A DNA stretch of 64,000 bases, taken from NCBI RefSeq assembly GCF_004193775.1, contig NC_041016.1, forward strand, positions 10,627,395-10,691,394, read 5' to 3'. The notes under the pieces were generated by a model, which did no database searches, had not been told where the DNA came from, and saw nothing but the letters and a program-made list of their open reading frames with translations. Both the position numbers and the translations under genes were made by a program. Every line of letters starts with the position of its first letter. Within the stretch, counting starts at the first letter, position 1. This DNA comes from Glycine soja (lineage: Eukaryota; Streptophyta; Magnoliopsida; Fabales; Fabaceae). Below, in pieces: positions 23,955-37,659 of this stretch.

Positions 23955-25540
23955 CGGGTAACATTAGCTCAATCTTCGTTAATGAGCCTCCCCAGATATA
24001 TTATGCAGGCCCACATCTTTCCTGCAACCATTTGTGATGAAATAGAGAAGCTTTGCTGCCATTTTATCTGGGGTAGCACCCAGGATCAATGTAAAGTGCA
24101 TCTGATATGTGGGAACTCTATGCTCGCTGAAAGGAAATGGAGGACTTGGCTTTAGAACTCAGAAATCTCAACTGTAGCTATGTCCTGAATCTGGGATGGA
24201 ATATTATTCATTAACTAGATAATCTCTAGGTTCGAGTCTTGCGAGCCAAATATGGATTTGGCTGCCAACCTGTCCCAGTCATTCGAAATGAAACTGAAGC
24301 CTCTCATACTTGGCGTGGGATCGTTATGACATGGAGTCATATTGAAGATAATATCACCTGGAGTATTAATAATGGTGATTCAGCCCGTTTCTGGACTGAC
24401 CGTTGGATTCCTGGTTTCCAACCTCTCTCTTCTATGATGCAGGTTCAAATTCCTCCACAGGAATGCAATCTGGCAGTGTCTGCATATAGCTTTCATGATG
24501 GCTGGAATTGGAGAGGGTTGAATAACATTCTTCCCAGAATGTTTGTTCTACCATTGCTGCAATAAATCCACCTGTTCAAGGTTACAAAGATACTCCAATA
24601 TGGTGTACCTCGAGAAATGGTATGCTATCAGTTAAGACTGCATATTGGTATCTTGCAGGTTATTATGATAATCCCAGGGATGAGTCTGGAGATTTCAAGA
24701 TGATTTGGAGATATGAAGGCCCTCAGAGAGTTTGTTTGTTTCTATGGAAATTGATGCATGGGAGGTTGCTCCCTAATGAAGAAAGAATCCGTCGCCATAT
24801 GACAAATGACAGTGCTAGAATCCATTATGCACATTCTGTGATTGTGAAGACATCATGAAGTTTTGGTCAGACATGATTCCTTCGAACATCAGGGCAAAAT
24901 TTTTTAGTATTGGTCTTCAAGATTGGCTTGCTTGGAATTTGAACACAAAGGATATCAAAGCTCCTTTAGGCACGTGGGCTAGTTTTTTCGGGCTAACTGT
25001 CTATCATCTATGGTTAGACAGAACTAAATTGGTCTTTACTCAGCAATCTACTCTTTCCCTTGGGTTTCTGTAGCATATCATACAACATAAAGTAGAGGTG
25101 GCCATTGCTTGGACCCCTCCTCTTTTTCAAAGTAAATGTAGATGGATCATATAAAGCCTCAACTGCAAAAATGGCTTGCAGGGGGATTATTCTAGATTCG
25201 TTTGGGAGAGTTTTGTCATGCTTTCATTCGAATATTGGTGTGTGTAATTCCATTTGGGCAAAACTGTGGGGTCTAAAGCATGGAATTAAACCGGCAAGAA
25301 ATATGAATGAATATTCGGAATGCCCATATTTGAAATGGATTCGCTGGCTGTGGTTCATATGATTCAGTCAGGGAAGATCAACTCTTACCAGAGAGTTGTC
25401 TAATATGTCGCGTAACACCGAATGGAGAGCAACATTACTCATGTTCATAGAGAAGCAAATTGTTGTGCCGATTAGTTGACAAATTTGGGTCATGAATCTG
25501 ATTCTTTTGTGACGATTGCTAATTCAATTCCTTGATGAGA
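23955..25540 (+). mobile_element. 5'-truncated, decayed LINE (non-LTR retrotransposon)
   Basis: Translation in shifting frames gives the C-terminal part of a plant L1-type ORF2. The end of the reverse transcriptase comes first (VTLAQSSLMSLPRY, DEIEKLCCHFIWGS, 23,958-24,150). The zinc-binding region follows (LRAKYGFG, WSINNGDSARFWTDRWI, 24,236-24,430; then SVKTAYWYL, WKLMHGRLLPNEERI, 24,625-24,800). An RNase H-like domain (KVNVDGSYK, GIILDSFGRV) spans about 25,125-25,300, and a closing stretch with EANCCAD about 25,455. Several stops and frameshifts break it and everything upstream of the RT C-terminus is missing. The 5' break lies directly against the fold-back repeat. Confidence 0.85.
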
Positions 25541-27956
25541 GTCTAATAATATTATTTCCTGTTATAAGAAAAATTCCAGAAACTAAAAAAATAAACACTT
25601 GAAATATTAAAATAATAATTAAACCTATCTGTACCGCAATGGCTTGGTGTGGGTTGACTTTTACTGTCGTAGAAATCATGAGCATTTAGACAATAATGCT
25701 TATACAACTGCACACAATCACAGTTTCATTATAATTTATTGAATTAAGGCTTATTGTAAATTTTTAAAATAATTCACGTAAAAAGGAAGCTTGAAAAATA
25801 GTAGTAATTGATTATAAATATGATGCAAACAATAATCGATTAGTGTCCAAAAAGCAAATTTACTTTTATAATATCTAAAATTCATTATTGTAAATGATTC
25901 CAAAATAAATAATTGTTTTTTTTTCCAGAAGTAAACAATTTCAATTACTCACTTCATCATTGTTTAATGCATGTAAAAGATGTACTTAAAAGACAAGTGT
26001 ATCCTATGCGACGGATAACATATTTAAACTCTGGATATCCTATCTTAGAAACTAATATTGATTTTAAAAATAACTAAAGTTCGGAAGCAATCTAATCTAA
26101 TACCGAGAAAACTTATCGATAACATTGTAAAAACAAAAAATAATAAGCAAATAAAATCCCACTGTGAGTTGTTACATTGGGCGAACACGCACGCAACCAC
26201 ACGGGGCATGGTGGCCCTTGGAGCAGTCACGTTGGGCGACCCTCTTAGCTTGTTGGGCGAGTGCGACGCCAATGCCCTCTTTTTTTTGTTTTTTTGTCCT
26301 TTTTTGTTCTATCTTTTGCTTGAAGATTGTGCCTTTGTTACCCACTTATTTATTTATGCTTCATCATCCAAAATAATTAAAGCATTTCATTTTCATGTAA
26401 TTTTTGGATAAAACACACAAAAATATTGACTACTTAAATTCTTCATTATTGGTCCAATTTGTCACACATTTTCCTTTGAGCTTGATGCTAAAGTAATATG
26501 ATATTGTTCTATAAATCTACATAAGCTGTAAATTTATCATTTTTCATACTTATTTTTATATTTGTTGATTTAATTAAATTATTAAATATTTTAAAACTCA
26601 CCTTCTATGTTATTTATATTTAAAGTCTTCTTATTTTAAGATTTAAAATCTCAAATTATTATTCAATGAAACGTATTTAACATTTGTTTCTTTTCAGTCG
26701 ATCCAAGCTCTGGAGATCTTCTTTCAAACATGCTGTCCATGTTCTTTATAATATCAGATTATTGTTGATTACAATTTTTATTCTTTTATAATATTTGAAT
26801 CATATTAAATTATTTTAAAATTTTCCTTTTATGTTTTTTTTTTTAAATTTAGTTCAGATTTAAAATTTCAACTTTGATTTCATTTTATTTATTATGAAAA
26901 AAATTAAAAAAATAGTTTATTCTTTTTCCTAAAGTAAATGATTTCAATTATACACTTTATTCGTAGTTAACATTGCTTTATACTTTAGAACAGTCAAATA
27001 TTTTAATAAAAATATTTGTTTGTTAAGATTTCCAATCTGAACTTTAATATCTTTCTATTTTGAATTCTTATTTTTAATAAATAATAATAGTATTTCTCTA
27101 GTTTTGTAAAGAATTTTTTAGAAAACCATTGATTATTTTGAAAAAAGCCAATGTTTCAAATATACACTTTAATATTACTATTTATTAATTTGAATTTTAT
27201 TTTACATTATTTAAATTATTATCATTTTAATCTTTTGCATTCAAGTTTTTTTTTTAATTTTATTTTTAATTTTTCCATAAGTGAATATTTTAAATATGCA
27301 GTTCAATGAATTCGTTGTTATAAATATTTTTTATTTTTTAAAAGATAACTAACTAACTATATTTAAAAATTATTTTTATGTTAAATTAATATTGAGAAAA
27401 CTTTAGTTATCTTTATGTTTCAGATTGCTATTTTGAAAAAGATAATTATTTACTTCATTAGGTTAATAACTCAATAGGTTGTTATAGAAAAAAATAATTG
27501 CTTACTTCATTAGATTATTTTTTCAGAAGCTAATAATTCAAAATGAACATTTTTGTTATCTAATGTTAATTTTAATAAAGATATTACTGTTCCAAAAAAT
27601 AACTGTGCCAATTATTTTTTTTTATAGAAAATAGTAAAATTATTAACTATTTTCAAAGTTTCTTTTTATGCTAAAATTTTACCTAAAAAATTATTTTTAT
27701 GTTATGATTTGAAATCTGAAACTTAATTATCTTTCCATTTTTTAATATTATATTACTTAAAATAGTGAATTTTTCTTTCTTTCAAACACATTGAAGGGGC
27801 AAGAACTAGGTTGGTGAGTGAAGAAGTGGAAATATCCATTGTTGGACAGTATAATAGCAGGTGAAACTACAAAATAAGAATGACAAAAAACACAAGAGAA
27901 AAGAGTGAAAGAGAGATGATTTATACTTTTTATCATAATGTTCAATCTGAATTTTG
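25541..27956. other. AT-rich intergenic region with one GC-rich patch
   Basis: Mostly very AT-rich with no gene. Between about 26,160 and 26,280 a GC-richer patch has three TTGGGCGA motifs (near 26,178, 26,232 and 26,254). It resembles the U3 style of some legume LTRs and is probably a retrotransposon remnant. Confidence 0.45.
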
Positions 27957-28058
27957 ATGATTTTAGTTCATGGAGAAGTTCATTTCATTTTTTTCTTCTT
28001 ATTTTCTTTTCCTAAAAGTGCTTATAGAAAAGATTATAATCCAAACATGCCCATAGTC
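27957..28058. repeat. MITE-arm fragment related to the 8.5-kb repeat
   Basis: ATGGAGAA(G/T)TTCATTTCATT, TTTTCTTCTTATTTTCTT and ATCCAAACA(T/G)GCC repeat the right arm of the element at 8,657-8,740 with few differences. It stops about 40 bases short of the gypsy insertion point. Confidence 0.7.
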
Positions 28059-28099
28059 AAGGAGTTAAAGTCAAATGAACAAAAGATTTTGAATGCTAG

Positions 28100-28414
28100 T
28101 GTTAGGGAAAAGGAGAAGAATGAGACTGGGCTTCGAGGGCCAGTGTCCTCCAAACACAAATAAGAATGTGTAAAGATAATTTTCATTGTCATTTCCTTAT
28201 TACATGAAGCTGTATATATAACTATGATCATAACAAAATTTGGAATTTTCAAGGATATGCACTAACAAAAAGGATCCTACTCTATGGAAATGGTAGGAAA
28301 AACAGGAGACAGAGTTGTCAGGTCACCATAAGCTGTTACACATAATCGTGGAGGTATTTTGGTCTTGTGCTTTTTCTGTTGGGCCTTGCCATTGTCACCC
28401 ATTCTTTCATATCA
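28100..28414 (-). repeat. 3' LTR of the gypsy element
   Basis: 315 bases, starting TGTTAGGG and ending TATCA on the plus strand. The end of the pol frame (to a stop at 28,336) lies within it. Confidence 0.93.
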
Positions 28415-31400
28415 TTCCCCACGGCTTGGAAAAGCACATTGTCCTCAAGGTGGAAGGTGTTCTTCAATGAATTCCAATCCTCCCACGTGGTCTCCTCGGG
28501 TGGAAGGCCCTTCCATGACACCAATACCTGGATGTTCGAGTCCGTGCCTCTGCGCGTGGCCAAAATCACCAAAGGAGTAATCAAGGGTTGACCATTCATG
28601 CAGTTAGCAGGAAGGGGTAAAAGGTCAATGTGCTCTGTAGTAGAGTGATGGAAGGGTTTGAGTAAGGAGCAGCGAAACACGGGATGAATGCGAGCATCCT
28701 TCGGCAACTGTAGCTTAAACGCAGCTTTGCCCATGTGTTCCACGATCTTGTAGGGCCCGTAGAATCTTTTCGCAAGTTTGGAATAAGTTCCTGAGATAGA
28801 GGATTGCCTATGAGGGCGCAGTTTGACCATGACCCAATCTCCTTCCGCAAAGGTGACGTCCCTACGGTTCTTGTCCGCCATTTTCTTCATAAGGTCCTGA
28901 GCTTTTATCAACTTCTTGCGAATAATGGAAAATGCTTTTTCTCGGGTTTTCAAAATATCATCCACTACGTCCAGCTTTGAAGTGCCTGTAAGGTATTGTG
29001 GAATGGAAAGGGGCTTCTTGACAAAGGTGAATTAGTATGGGGACAAACCCGAACCAAAATGGATCAAGGTGTTGTAGGACCACTCGATCTAATTTAAAAA
29101 CTTGCCCCACGATGATGGCTTCTGATGCACGAAGGCTTGAAGACATTGCTTGATGACCCTGTTCAATACCTCCGTCCGACCATTGGTCTGCGGATGGTAG
29201 GCAGAGCTCATTCGCAAAGTCGTGCCACTTAGCCGGAATAAGTCCTGCCAGAACTGACTCATGACCAGAGATTAAGCTTTGAGGCATACCGTGAAACTTA
29301 CCCACAATGTCCATGAAGAGCATGGCAACTGAATGCGTGGAGTGTTGGGTGGGTAACATACCCAGGTGGATGCCCTTCGAAAATCTATTCACCACGACCA
29401 AAATTTTCGTATAGCCTCGAAATGGTGGCAGACCAACGATGAAGTCGAGGGAGAAGTCCTCCCAAGGGCGGAGAGAGACTGGTAGAGGACAGAGGAGGCT
29501 GGCCTGCTTCTTGGTCTCGTACTTCGTATGTTGACAGTCAAGGCACTGTACGACAAAGCTGGCGACATCCTTGCACATTCCGGGCCAAAAAAAGTTATCA
29601 TTAATACAAGCGAGAGTTTTCGAGATCCCCATATGCCCTCCAATGGGAGATGAGTGGTATTCTGTGAGTAATGTTGGAATGAAAGCCGATCCTGCCGGTA
29701 ACCATATACGACCTTGGTACAAGATTAAATCCTAAGCAATTTGGTAGTTGCGAAATTGATCAGGATGGAGGGTAATCTCCTAGCACAACTTGAGGAAATT
29801 AGGATGATGTAATTAGTGAGATTTCAGTTCACTGAGAAAAGTCAATGAAGAAATCAAGAGCAGTAGTAGGGAACCATCCATGGTCTCTGGGAGCCGAGAC
29901 AGGGCATCAACTGTTGTGTTTAACTTACTTGAACGACATTGAATGGAGTAATTGTACCCCATCAATTTAGCCAAATACGTTTGTTGTTCAGGTGTTTGAA
30001 TCACTTGCATTATCAACTCTCGCAGGCTACGATGATCGGTGATGATGGTGAAACGGTGCCCCAAGAGGTATTGATGCCATTTCTTCATGGTAGTGGTTAT
30101 GGCAAAGAGTTTGTGCACATAAGTGGAAGCACGAAGAAGCTTGGGTGGAAAAGGTTTACTGAAGAACGCAAGTGGATATCTCTTCTGAGATAACACTACG
30201 TCGACACCAGACGAATTCGTTTCCACCGTAAATGAAAGTTCAAAGTCAGGGAGTTGCAAAACAGGGGCATTAGTCAACACTTGCCTTAAGTCAAGAAAGG
30301 CACGATCTGCCTCCGGTGACCACTCGAAGGGATCCTGACCCAACAACCTTGTTAGTGGTGCCGCAATCGAAGCGTAACCCCAAATGAATCGGCGGTAAAA
30401 GCCGGCGAGGCCAAGAAAACTGCGTAAGGTTTGAGCCGAGTGTGGTGTAGGCCATTGACGAATGGCGAGGATTTTCATTGGCACCGATGCTACCCCTTGA
30501 GACGAGACCATATGTCCCAAATATTCAATTTGTGTTTGCACAAATGAACATTTGGACATCCACAGGAAGAATTGCTTCTTCAAGAGAATCTAGAAAGCTT
30601 TTTCCTAGTGTGTGACATGGTCCTTGAGGGTCTTGCTGAAGATCAAAATATCATTAAAGAAGACAATGATGAAGTGACAGAGATATGGCCGGAAAATGGC
30701 ATTCATCATTGCCTGAAACGAGGAGGGGGCGTTGTATAAGCCAAACGACATGACTCTGAATTTGAAGTGGCCATGGTACGTTCAGAAAGCTTTTTTGGAT
30801 ATGTCTTCTTCATGCACCAATAACTGGTGATAGCCATGGAGGAGATCTAACTTAGAAATCCATGTCGTGCCACCTAGTTCATCCAACAGTTCATCAATGG
30901 TGGGAATCAGAAATCGATCCTTCATCGTAATCACATTGAGGGCACATTAATCAATACAAAACCGCCAAGTGTCGTCCTACTTCCGAACCAAGATCACCGG
31001 AGAGGAGAAGGGGCTGGTGCTTGGGTGAATCAAACCATTCTGCAACATCGTGTTCACTTGAGTTTCAATTTCTTGCTTTTGGAAGTGAGGGTATCTATAA
31101 GGCCGAACGTGTTTGGGTCTGCATTTGGGACGAGGTGAATGCGATGATTGGTGGGTCTAGAGGGTGGTAGGGACGAAGGTGTTTGAAAAACGGAAGCAAA
31201 GTGGGTGAGAAGTGTCTGAATAGATAAAGGTATGGAGGTATGGATGAGTGGTGTGGAAGGGTGTTCTGTTGGGGTAAATTGGAGATGAAAGTAGGTGCTT
31301 GTAGTGTCTTTACGAACAGTTCAACGAAGCTGATGAGGGGTGATGAGATGTAAGGAAGCATCAGTGTCTCCTTGAAACTTCACTAAACGCCCTTCGCGCA

Positions 31401-32793
31401 TAAACTTCATTGATAATTTGTTGTAGTCCGTTAATACCGGCCCGAGAGACTTTAGCCATTGCACACCCAGAACAAGATTGGTTTCGCACAGGGGCAGGAC
31501 ATGAAGATCAACACAGAAGGTAATGTCCTGGATTGTGATCATGGAGGCTTCGAAAAGAAGGTGATAATCCAACGTGTGACCATTGCCCACCATCACCCGC
31601 AAGGGAGCTATTTGGCACAGTGACAAGCCTAGTTGCTTCACCACACTCTCCTAAATAAAGTTATGCATACTCCCCCTGTCTACTAAGATCAACACGAGGT
31701 GGAGAGCGACTAGGCCCACCAGGCGCAGGATTTCAAGGGCGAGATGGCCCGAAAGGGTATGAAGGCTGATTTGGGCCTGAAATGGGTCAGTGGGGTCGGG
31801 CGGGTCGGGTGAGGGCTCCAAGGAAGGAGCAGCGTCTTCGAAAGGCTTTTCATAATCCCCAATAAGCAGAAATGCCCTGGAGGAACACTTGTGGCCGCAA
31901 TGAAATTTTTCATCGCAGTTGAAACAAAGGCCTTGTTCGCGCTGCAATGTCAGCTCCTCCAGTTAGAGGCGCTAGATAGGAACCGCGGGGTGAGATGGAA
32001 TCGAAGGTGATGCTAGCGGCACTGAAGAAGGAGCAACAGCCACCGGCGGCGCGAGAGGCGTTGGTGAAGAAAAGGAAGATGATCGAGGACGTGGCGGCCG
32101 ACGACCGTCAAATAGTTTCTCCTCCTGGAGACGGGCCAACCCTGCCGCCTGGACCAAGGTGAGGGGTTGCAAAGCCTGAACCTCATGGTAGATGTTGGCC
32201 TGGAGTCCTGAGATGAAGCAAGTTAAGAGGAATTGTGGCGGCAAACCAACAATCCGATTGGCCAAGTTTTCAAACTTCGCCAGGTACGTTTGAACATCTC
32301 CTCGTTGTGTGAGTTTGAATAAAGACCCAGTGGGGTCTTCATACTGAGTGGGAGAAAATCTGGTCTGTAAAGCTTGCAGGAACGTCGGCCATGAAGTGAA
32401 TTGACCATTTCTAGTCATCCACTGGAACCATGCAAGGGCCTTGCTATCCATGCAGAAGGAAGCAACGATTATACGTTCGTGTTCTGGGGTCGAGTGATAT
32501 TCAAAGAACCGCGTGACTTTGAATATCCAACCCATTGGGTAGGAACCATAAAAACACGAAACCTCTAGTTTCAGGCGATAAGCAGAGGATGGGGACGCAA
32601 GAGGTGGTACAGCTGTGGAAGAAAAGGGTGAGTGTTGAGGGGAGTCTGGGGTGGGAAACTTGTGGATGAGTTCGTCCAATTTGAGGGTCATGGAATGAAT
32701 GGTTTCACTGAGGGATAAATGGTTCTGTGAGAGCTTGGTGATGGCATCCTCCAAATGGTTTGAGTTTGCTTTGGAGCGAGTGGACTCAACCAT
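28336..32793 (-). pseudogene. Gypsy gag-pol polyprotein remnant
   Basis: Gag starts at ATG 32,793 (MVESTRSKANS) and carries a retrotransposon-gag core (FFEYHSTPEHERI, ALAWFQWM). A TAG at 31,972 follows, then a CCHC knuckle (CFNCDEKFHCGHKC, 31,926-31,885). The protease reads LVDRGS where D-S/T-G is expected. The reverse transcriptase (31,060-30,600) has FFND where the family has F-x-DD. RNase H (30,580-29,870) has VETNSSG for VETDASG. Integrase (29,722-28,960) keeps the HHCC zinc motif and the first Asp (SLDFIVGLP) but reads LISGHES where a catalytic Asp is expected. The chromodomain (about 28,575-28,410: VLVSWKGLPPEETTWEDW) is well preserved. In-frame stops occur at several points. Many changes are G-to-A or C-to-T on the coding strand, as expected from decay of methylated cytosines. 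Confidence 0.92.
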
Positions 32794-32817
32794 AAACAAG
32801 GTTAATGAAAGCACCAA

Positions 32818-33131
32818 TGTTAGGGAAAAGAGAAGAATGAGACTCGACTTCGAGGGCTAGTGTCCTCCTAACATAGATAAGAATGTCTAAAGATAATTTT
32901 CATTGCCATTTCCTTATTACATGAAGCTGTATATATAACTATGATCATAACAAAATTTGGAATTTTGTAGGATATGCACTAACAGAAAGGATCCTGCTCT
33001 ATGGAAATGGTAGGCAAAACAAGAGACAGAGTTGCCAGGTCACCACCAGCCGTTACACATAATCGTGGAGGTATTTTAGTCTTGTGCTTTTTCTGTTGGG
33101 CCTTGCCATTGGCACCCCTTCTTCCGTATCA
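32818..33131 (-). repeat. 5' LTR of the gypsy element
   Basis: 314 bases, same ends as the partner LTR. A shared ATATATAACTATGATCATAA stretch lies in the middle of each LTR, but on the coding (minus) strand I see no clear TATA box. Confidence 0.93.
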
Positions 33132-33136
33132 GCTAG

Positions 33137-35853
33137 ATTTAGGTATTGCAAACTATGCATGTGCACAACTCAAGATGTGTACGAGAATCAGGGAGAAAGC
33201 ATCGTGCTGAGGTGAATCCTAAATTGAATTTACTCTTTAAAAAGGTTATATATGCAATGATGCGATTGTATATTTTGTTTTCTTTTCATATATTTTTCTT
33301 TTAGTGCTTATCTAAACAAGATGCAAACCATTGGCACATTTTTATGTGCATAATTTCTTGGAACATTTTCATTTGTTAAACGAAGTTGTTTTGACTTGCA
33401 ACATTTTCATTTATTAAACAGGAGAAAAATTGGCCTTTAATCATTGTCTAATCTCTTAGTCATGGTTTATAAATCCTGTTGTTATAATTAAATTGTAGTT
33501 AATATTTATCACAAAGAATTTTGATATTTTTTAATCAAATTCCAATTTTGATATTCGTATAGATAGACCACTAAAGTTGTTGTACTCAATAAATATCCTT
33601 TTTGCTAAGTTGCACACGTTAATTTTAGTTTTATCTCAGGTGATGCAAGAAAAAGTGTTAAGGTGCATTGTTCTTTTGGTCATTGTGTTGGTTGCAAGGA
33701 TGTTCAATAATGGGGCTGGTCCTTCCAATAATTCACAAAAGAAAATTAATGTTGTTGGAGTATAAGTGTGAGGTAAAATATGATATTATGTAAGAATAAA
33801 AATGTGAAAAAAAGACTTAAAACTTTAAAGTTTAAAGTTTTAAATTAAAATATGTTAGATTTATTTATATGATTCATTAGTATAAATCTTTTTTATTATT
33901 GGATATTGTAGTCTGTGTGATGCGGACATAAACACACTTCAAGGGTGAAAAGGTAGAAGGCGAAGTCAAATGGGAACTATTATGATTATTTCTGTCTTTC
34001 GTTAAATGTTGCTTCATGCTTTTATTAACCATGGGGTGGTGTCTAGTATAGGTTGGTATGTCCACAGTTTGTGTTTTGGAATATATGATTATACATATGA
34101 TATTTTGGTTACCTAATAAAATAATAAATTTTATTTTTAATTCTTAATAAATTAGTGAATTTTATTTTTATTTGTTATGATATTTATTTTGGTTATAGGA
34201 ACTTGATAAAATATAAATTTAGTTTTTATCCCGTTGTGACTGTTAAATTCTTAAAATATGATTTCAAGTCTATATTTGAATACCCTGCACAAATTTTTTA
34301 GATATAAAAAGTCTCAAAATAATTACAAATTTAACTATTTTGGAAATAAAAACATAAATAAACTAATAAATAAAGTGGTTCTTTTTTAAGCATGATAATA
34401 TTTTTTCCCTTAAATCTAAAATTTTTATAGGGTACCAAGAAACACTTTGAGTCTCGAGATCTTCTTTGATCCTGGTGAACTCCCGTGATTTAATTCACCT
34501 AAATTTTTAATTATAAAAAATAAAATTTATATAAGATGACTTTAAATTTTAGTATGTAAGCGTTGAACATGCAAAGTGTTTGCTTGTAAGAGAAAGATAT
34601 CTCTTTGTAAAACTACTCTTTATTAAAAAGAAAGTACTTCTAAGCCGCATAAAACTAATGCATGGGTTTCTTGTATGAAAGATTGGCCAGCTTATGGCAA
34701 ATACGATCAGCCAATTAGTATATATAAAGGATTTTGAAGTCTTGCTACAATTGGAGATTTAGATGCATGTCCTTTCTTTATTACTTTAAAACATTTAGTC
34801 ATCCTCTAGTATTTGGAGGTAATTACCCTTCTTCCTCCAAAGTAGACTCCTTATTCACAAGTGATTATGCAGTATCCTCAAGTAGTGTATAATAACATGA
34901 TAACAAGGTAAACATAATTGAAACCTCAATTACACAACATTATTGTTTCAGGGGTCTCTCAATTAGCATAAGCCTAATTTCGCTTAGTAAGTTAGGCCCT
35001 AATGCTTAATGAGTAGGGATATCTTTGTCGCCTACGTGCAACTTCTATACATGTTTTGTATAACTCACTCCCTTGGTGCTTGAGTTATGAGGGTTAGTGA
35101 GTTTGTGTAGCGTCTCCAAACTTACTCTATAAAGGTAATCTCGCACAATGTAACAAAGTTTTAATGATGAGACTTTAACATGTTTTCTATATAATTTTTG
35201 CTTAGTAAAGATTGTGTCCTTGCTTAGCATTACTTTGACAACCTCTCTGTCCTTGTTTTCACTTAGAGAAGGAGGCCTTTCTCTTAGCGCGAGTACTTAA
35301 GTTATAAATCTAAATCTTATATGATTTTCGCTTAGCGAGTTATGACTCATCAAACAAGTACAATGATTCTATAATTCACAATTTTATCAATTCGTTCAAC
35401 TCAAGTCATTTCTGATACTCCTTATGTAATTTGGTATGTATTATTGTATCATTATATTTTTATTTTTTTTGTCTCTATACATGCATTAATTTTATATTTT
35501 GTAGTTGTACATGTAACCTACATGTTTTAGTCCTATATGAGTACTTCTGATTATGTTTTGGTCCACGTGTCACACTTGAGTATCGTATTTAAGAGAGTCA
35601 TATCCTTATAAAAGTACCTTCACTAGTTGTACAGTTCTTGCTAGCAAAACAACACTTGTCACCTGTAATCTTGTCACACTCACACACAACCACAAAGATA
35701 GCAATGATTAAGCACTTCCAACATTGTTTTACAACATTGGAATGACCAAAAACAGAACAAAATCCAAATGTATCCTTTATTCATCTAAATTAGCTAATCA
35801 AACCCATAACAAATTTATAGCAACCACCCCAATGGCTCCAGCAACGCAGTGCC
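33137..35853. other. Intergenic region with probable LTR-type debris
   Basis: No gene recognised. Around 34,975-35,340 there are repeated CGCTTAG/GCTTAGTAA/TTAGCG motifs (near 34,980, 35,200, 35,222, 35,284 and 35,330), resembling the U3 vocabulary of legume LTR retrotransposons. Ends were not found. The last 250 bases probably include the 3' UTR of the BBE-like gene on the minus strand. Confidence 0.45.
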
Positions 35854-37524
<1,671 letters not shown>

Positions 37525-37546
37525 TTAAGGAGGCTACCACAAATGT

Positions 37547-37556
37547 TATATTTATA
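37547..37556 (-). promoter_or_regulatory. TATA box of BBE-like copy 1
   Basis: TATAAATATA on the minus strand, about 62 bases before the ATG at 37,485, a normal spacing for a short leader. Confidence 0.7.
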
Positions 37557-37659
37557 TGACCATAATGTGCTATGGTCACAATGTGTTACACAATAGTTTA
37601 CGTATAATTGAGCTAAGACAAACGTCATAATACAGATGAAGAGTGTTGGCATTATCTTG

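Larger units (their letters stand above)
28100..33131 (-). mobile_element. Structurally complete Ty3/gypsy LTR retrotransposon (chromovirus), inactive
   Basis: The two LTRs (28,100-28,414 and 32,818-33,131) start TG and end CA on either strand. They are flanked by the 5-bp duplication GCTAG (28,095-28,099 and 33,132-33,136). Read on the minus strand, the order is gag, CCHC knuckle, protease, reverse transcriptase, RNase H, integrase, chromodomain, the Ty3/gypsy chromovirus order. A purine-rich GTGGGGAA tract abuts the 3' LTR on its internal side (polypurine tract). TTGGTGCTTTCATTAAC follows the 5' LTR in the primer-binding position; I do not assign the tRNA. By eye the LTRs differ at roughly two dozen of 314 positions, so the insertion is not recent. 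Stops and active-site changes show it cannot encode working enzymes. Confidence 0.95.
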
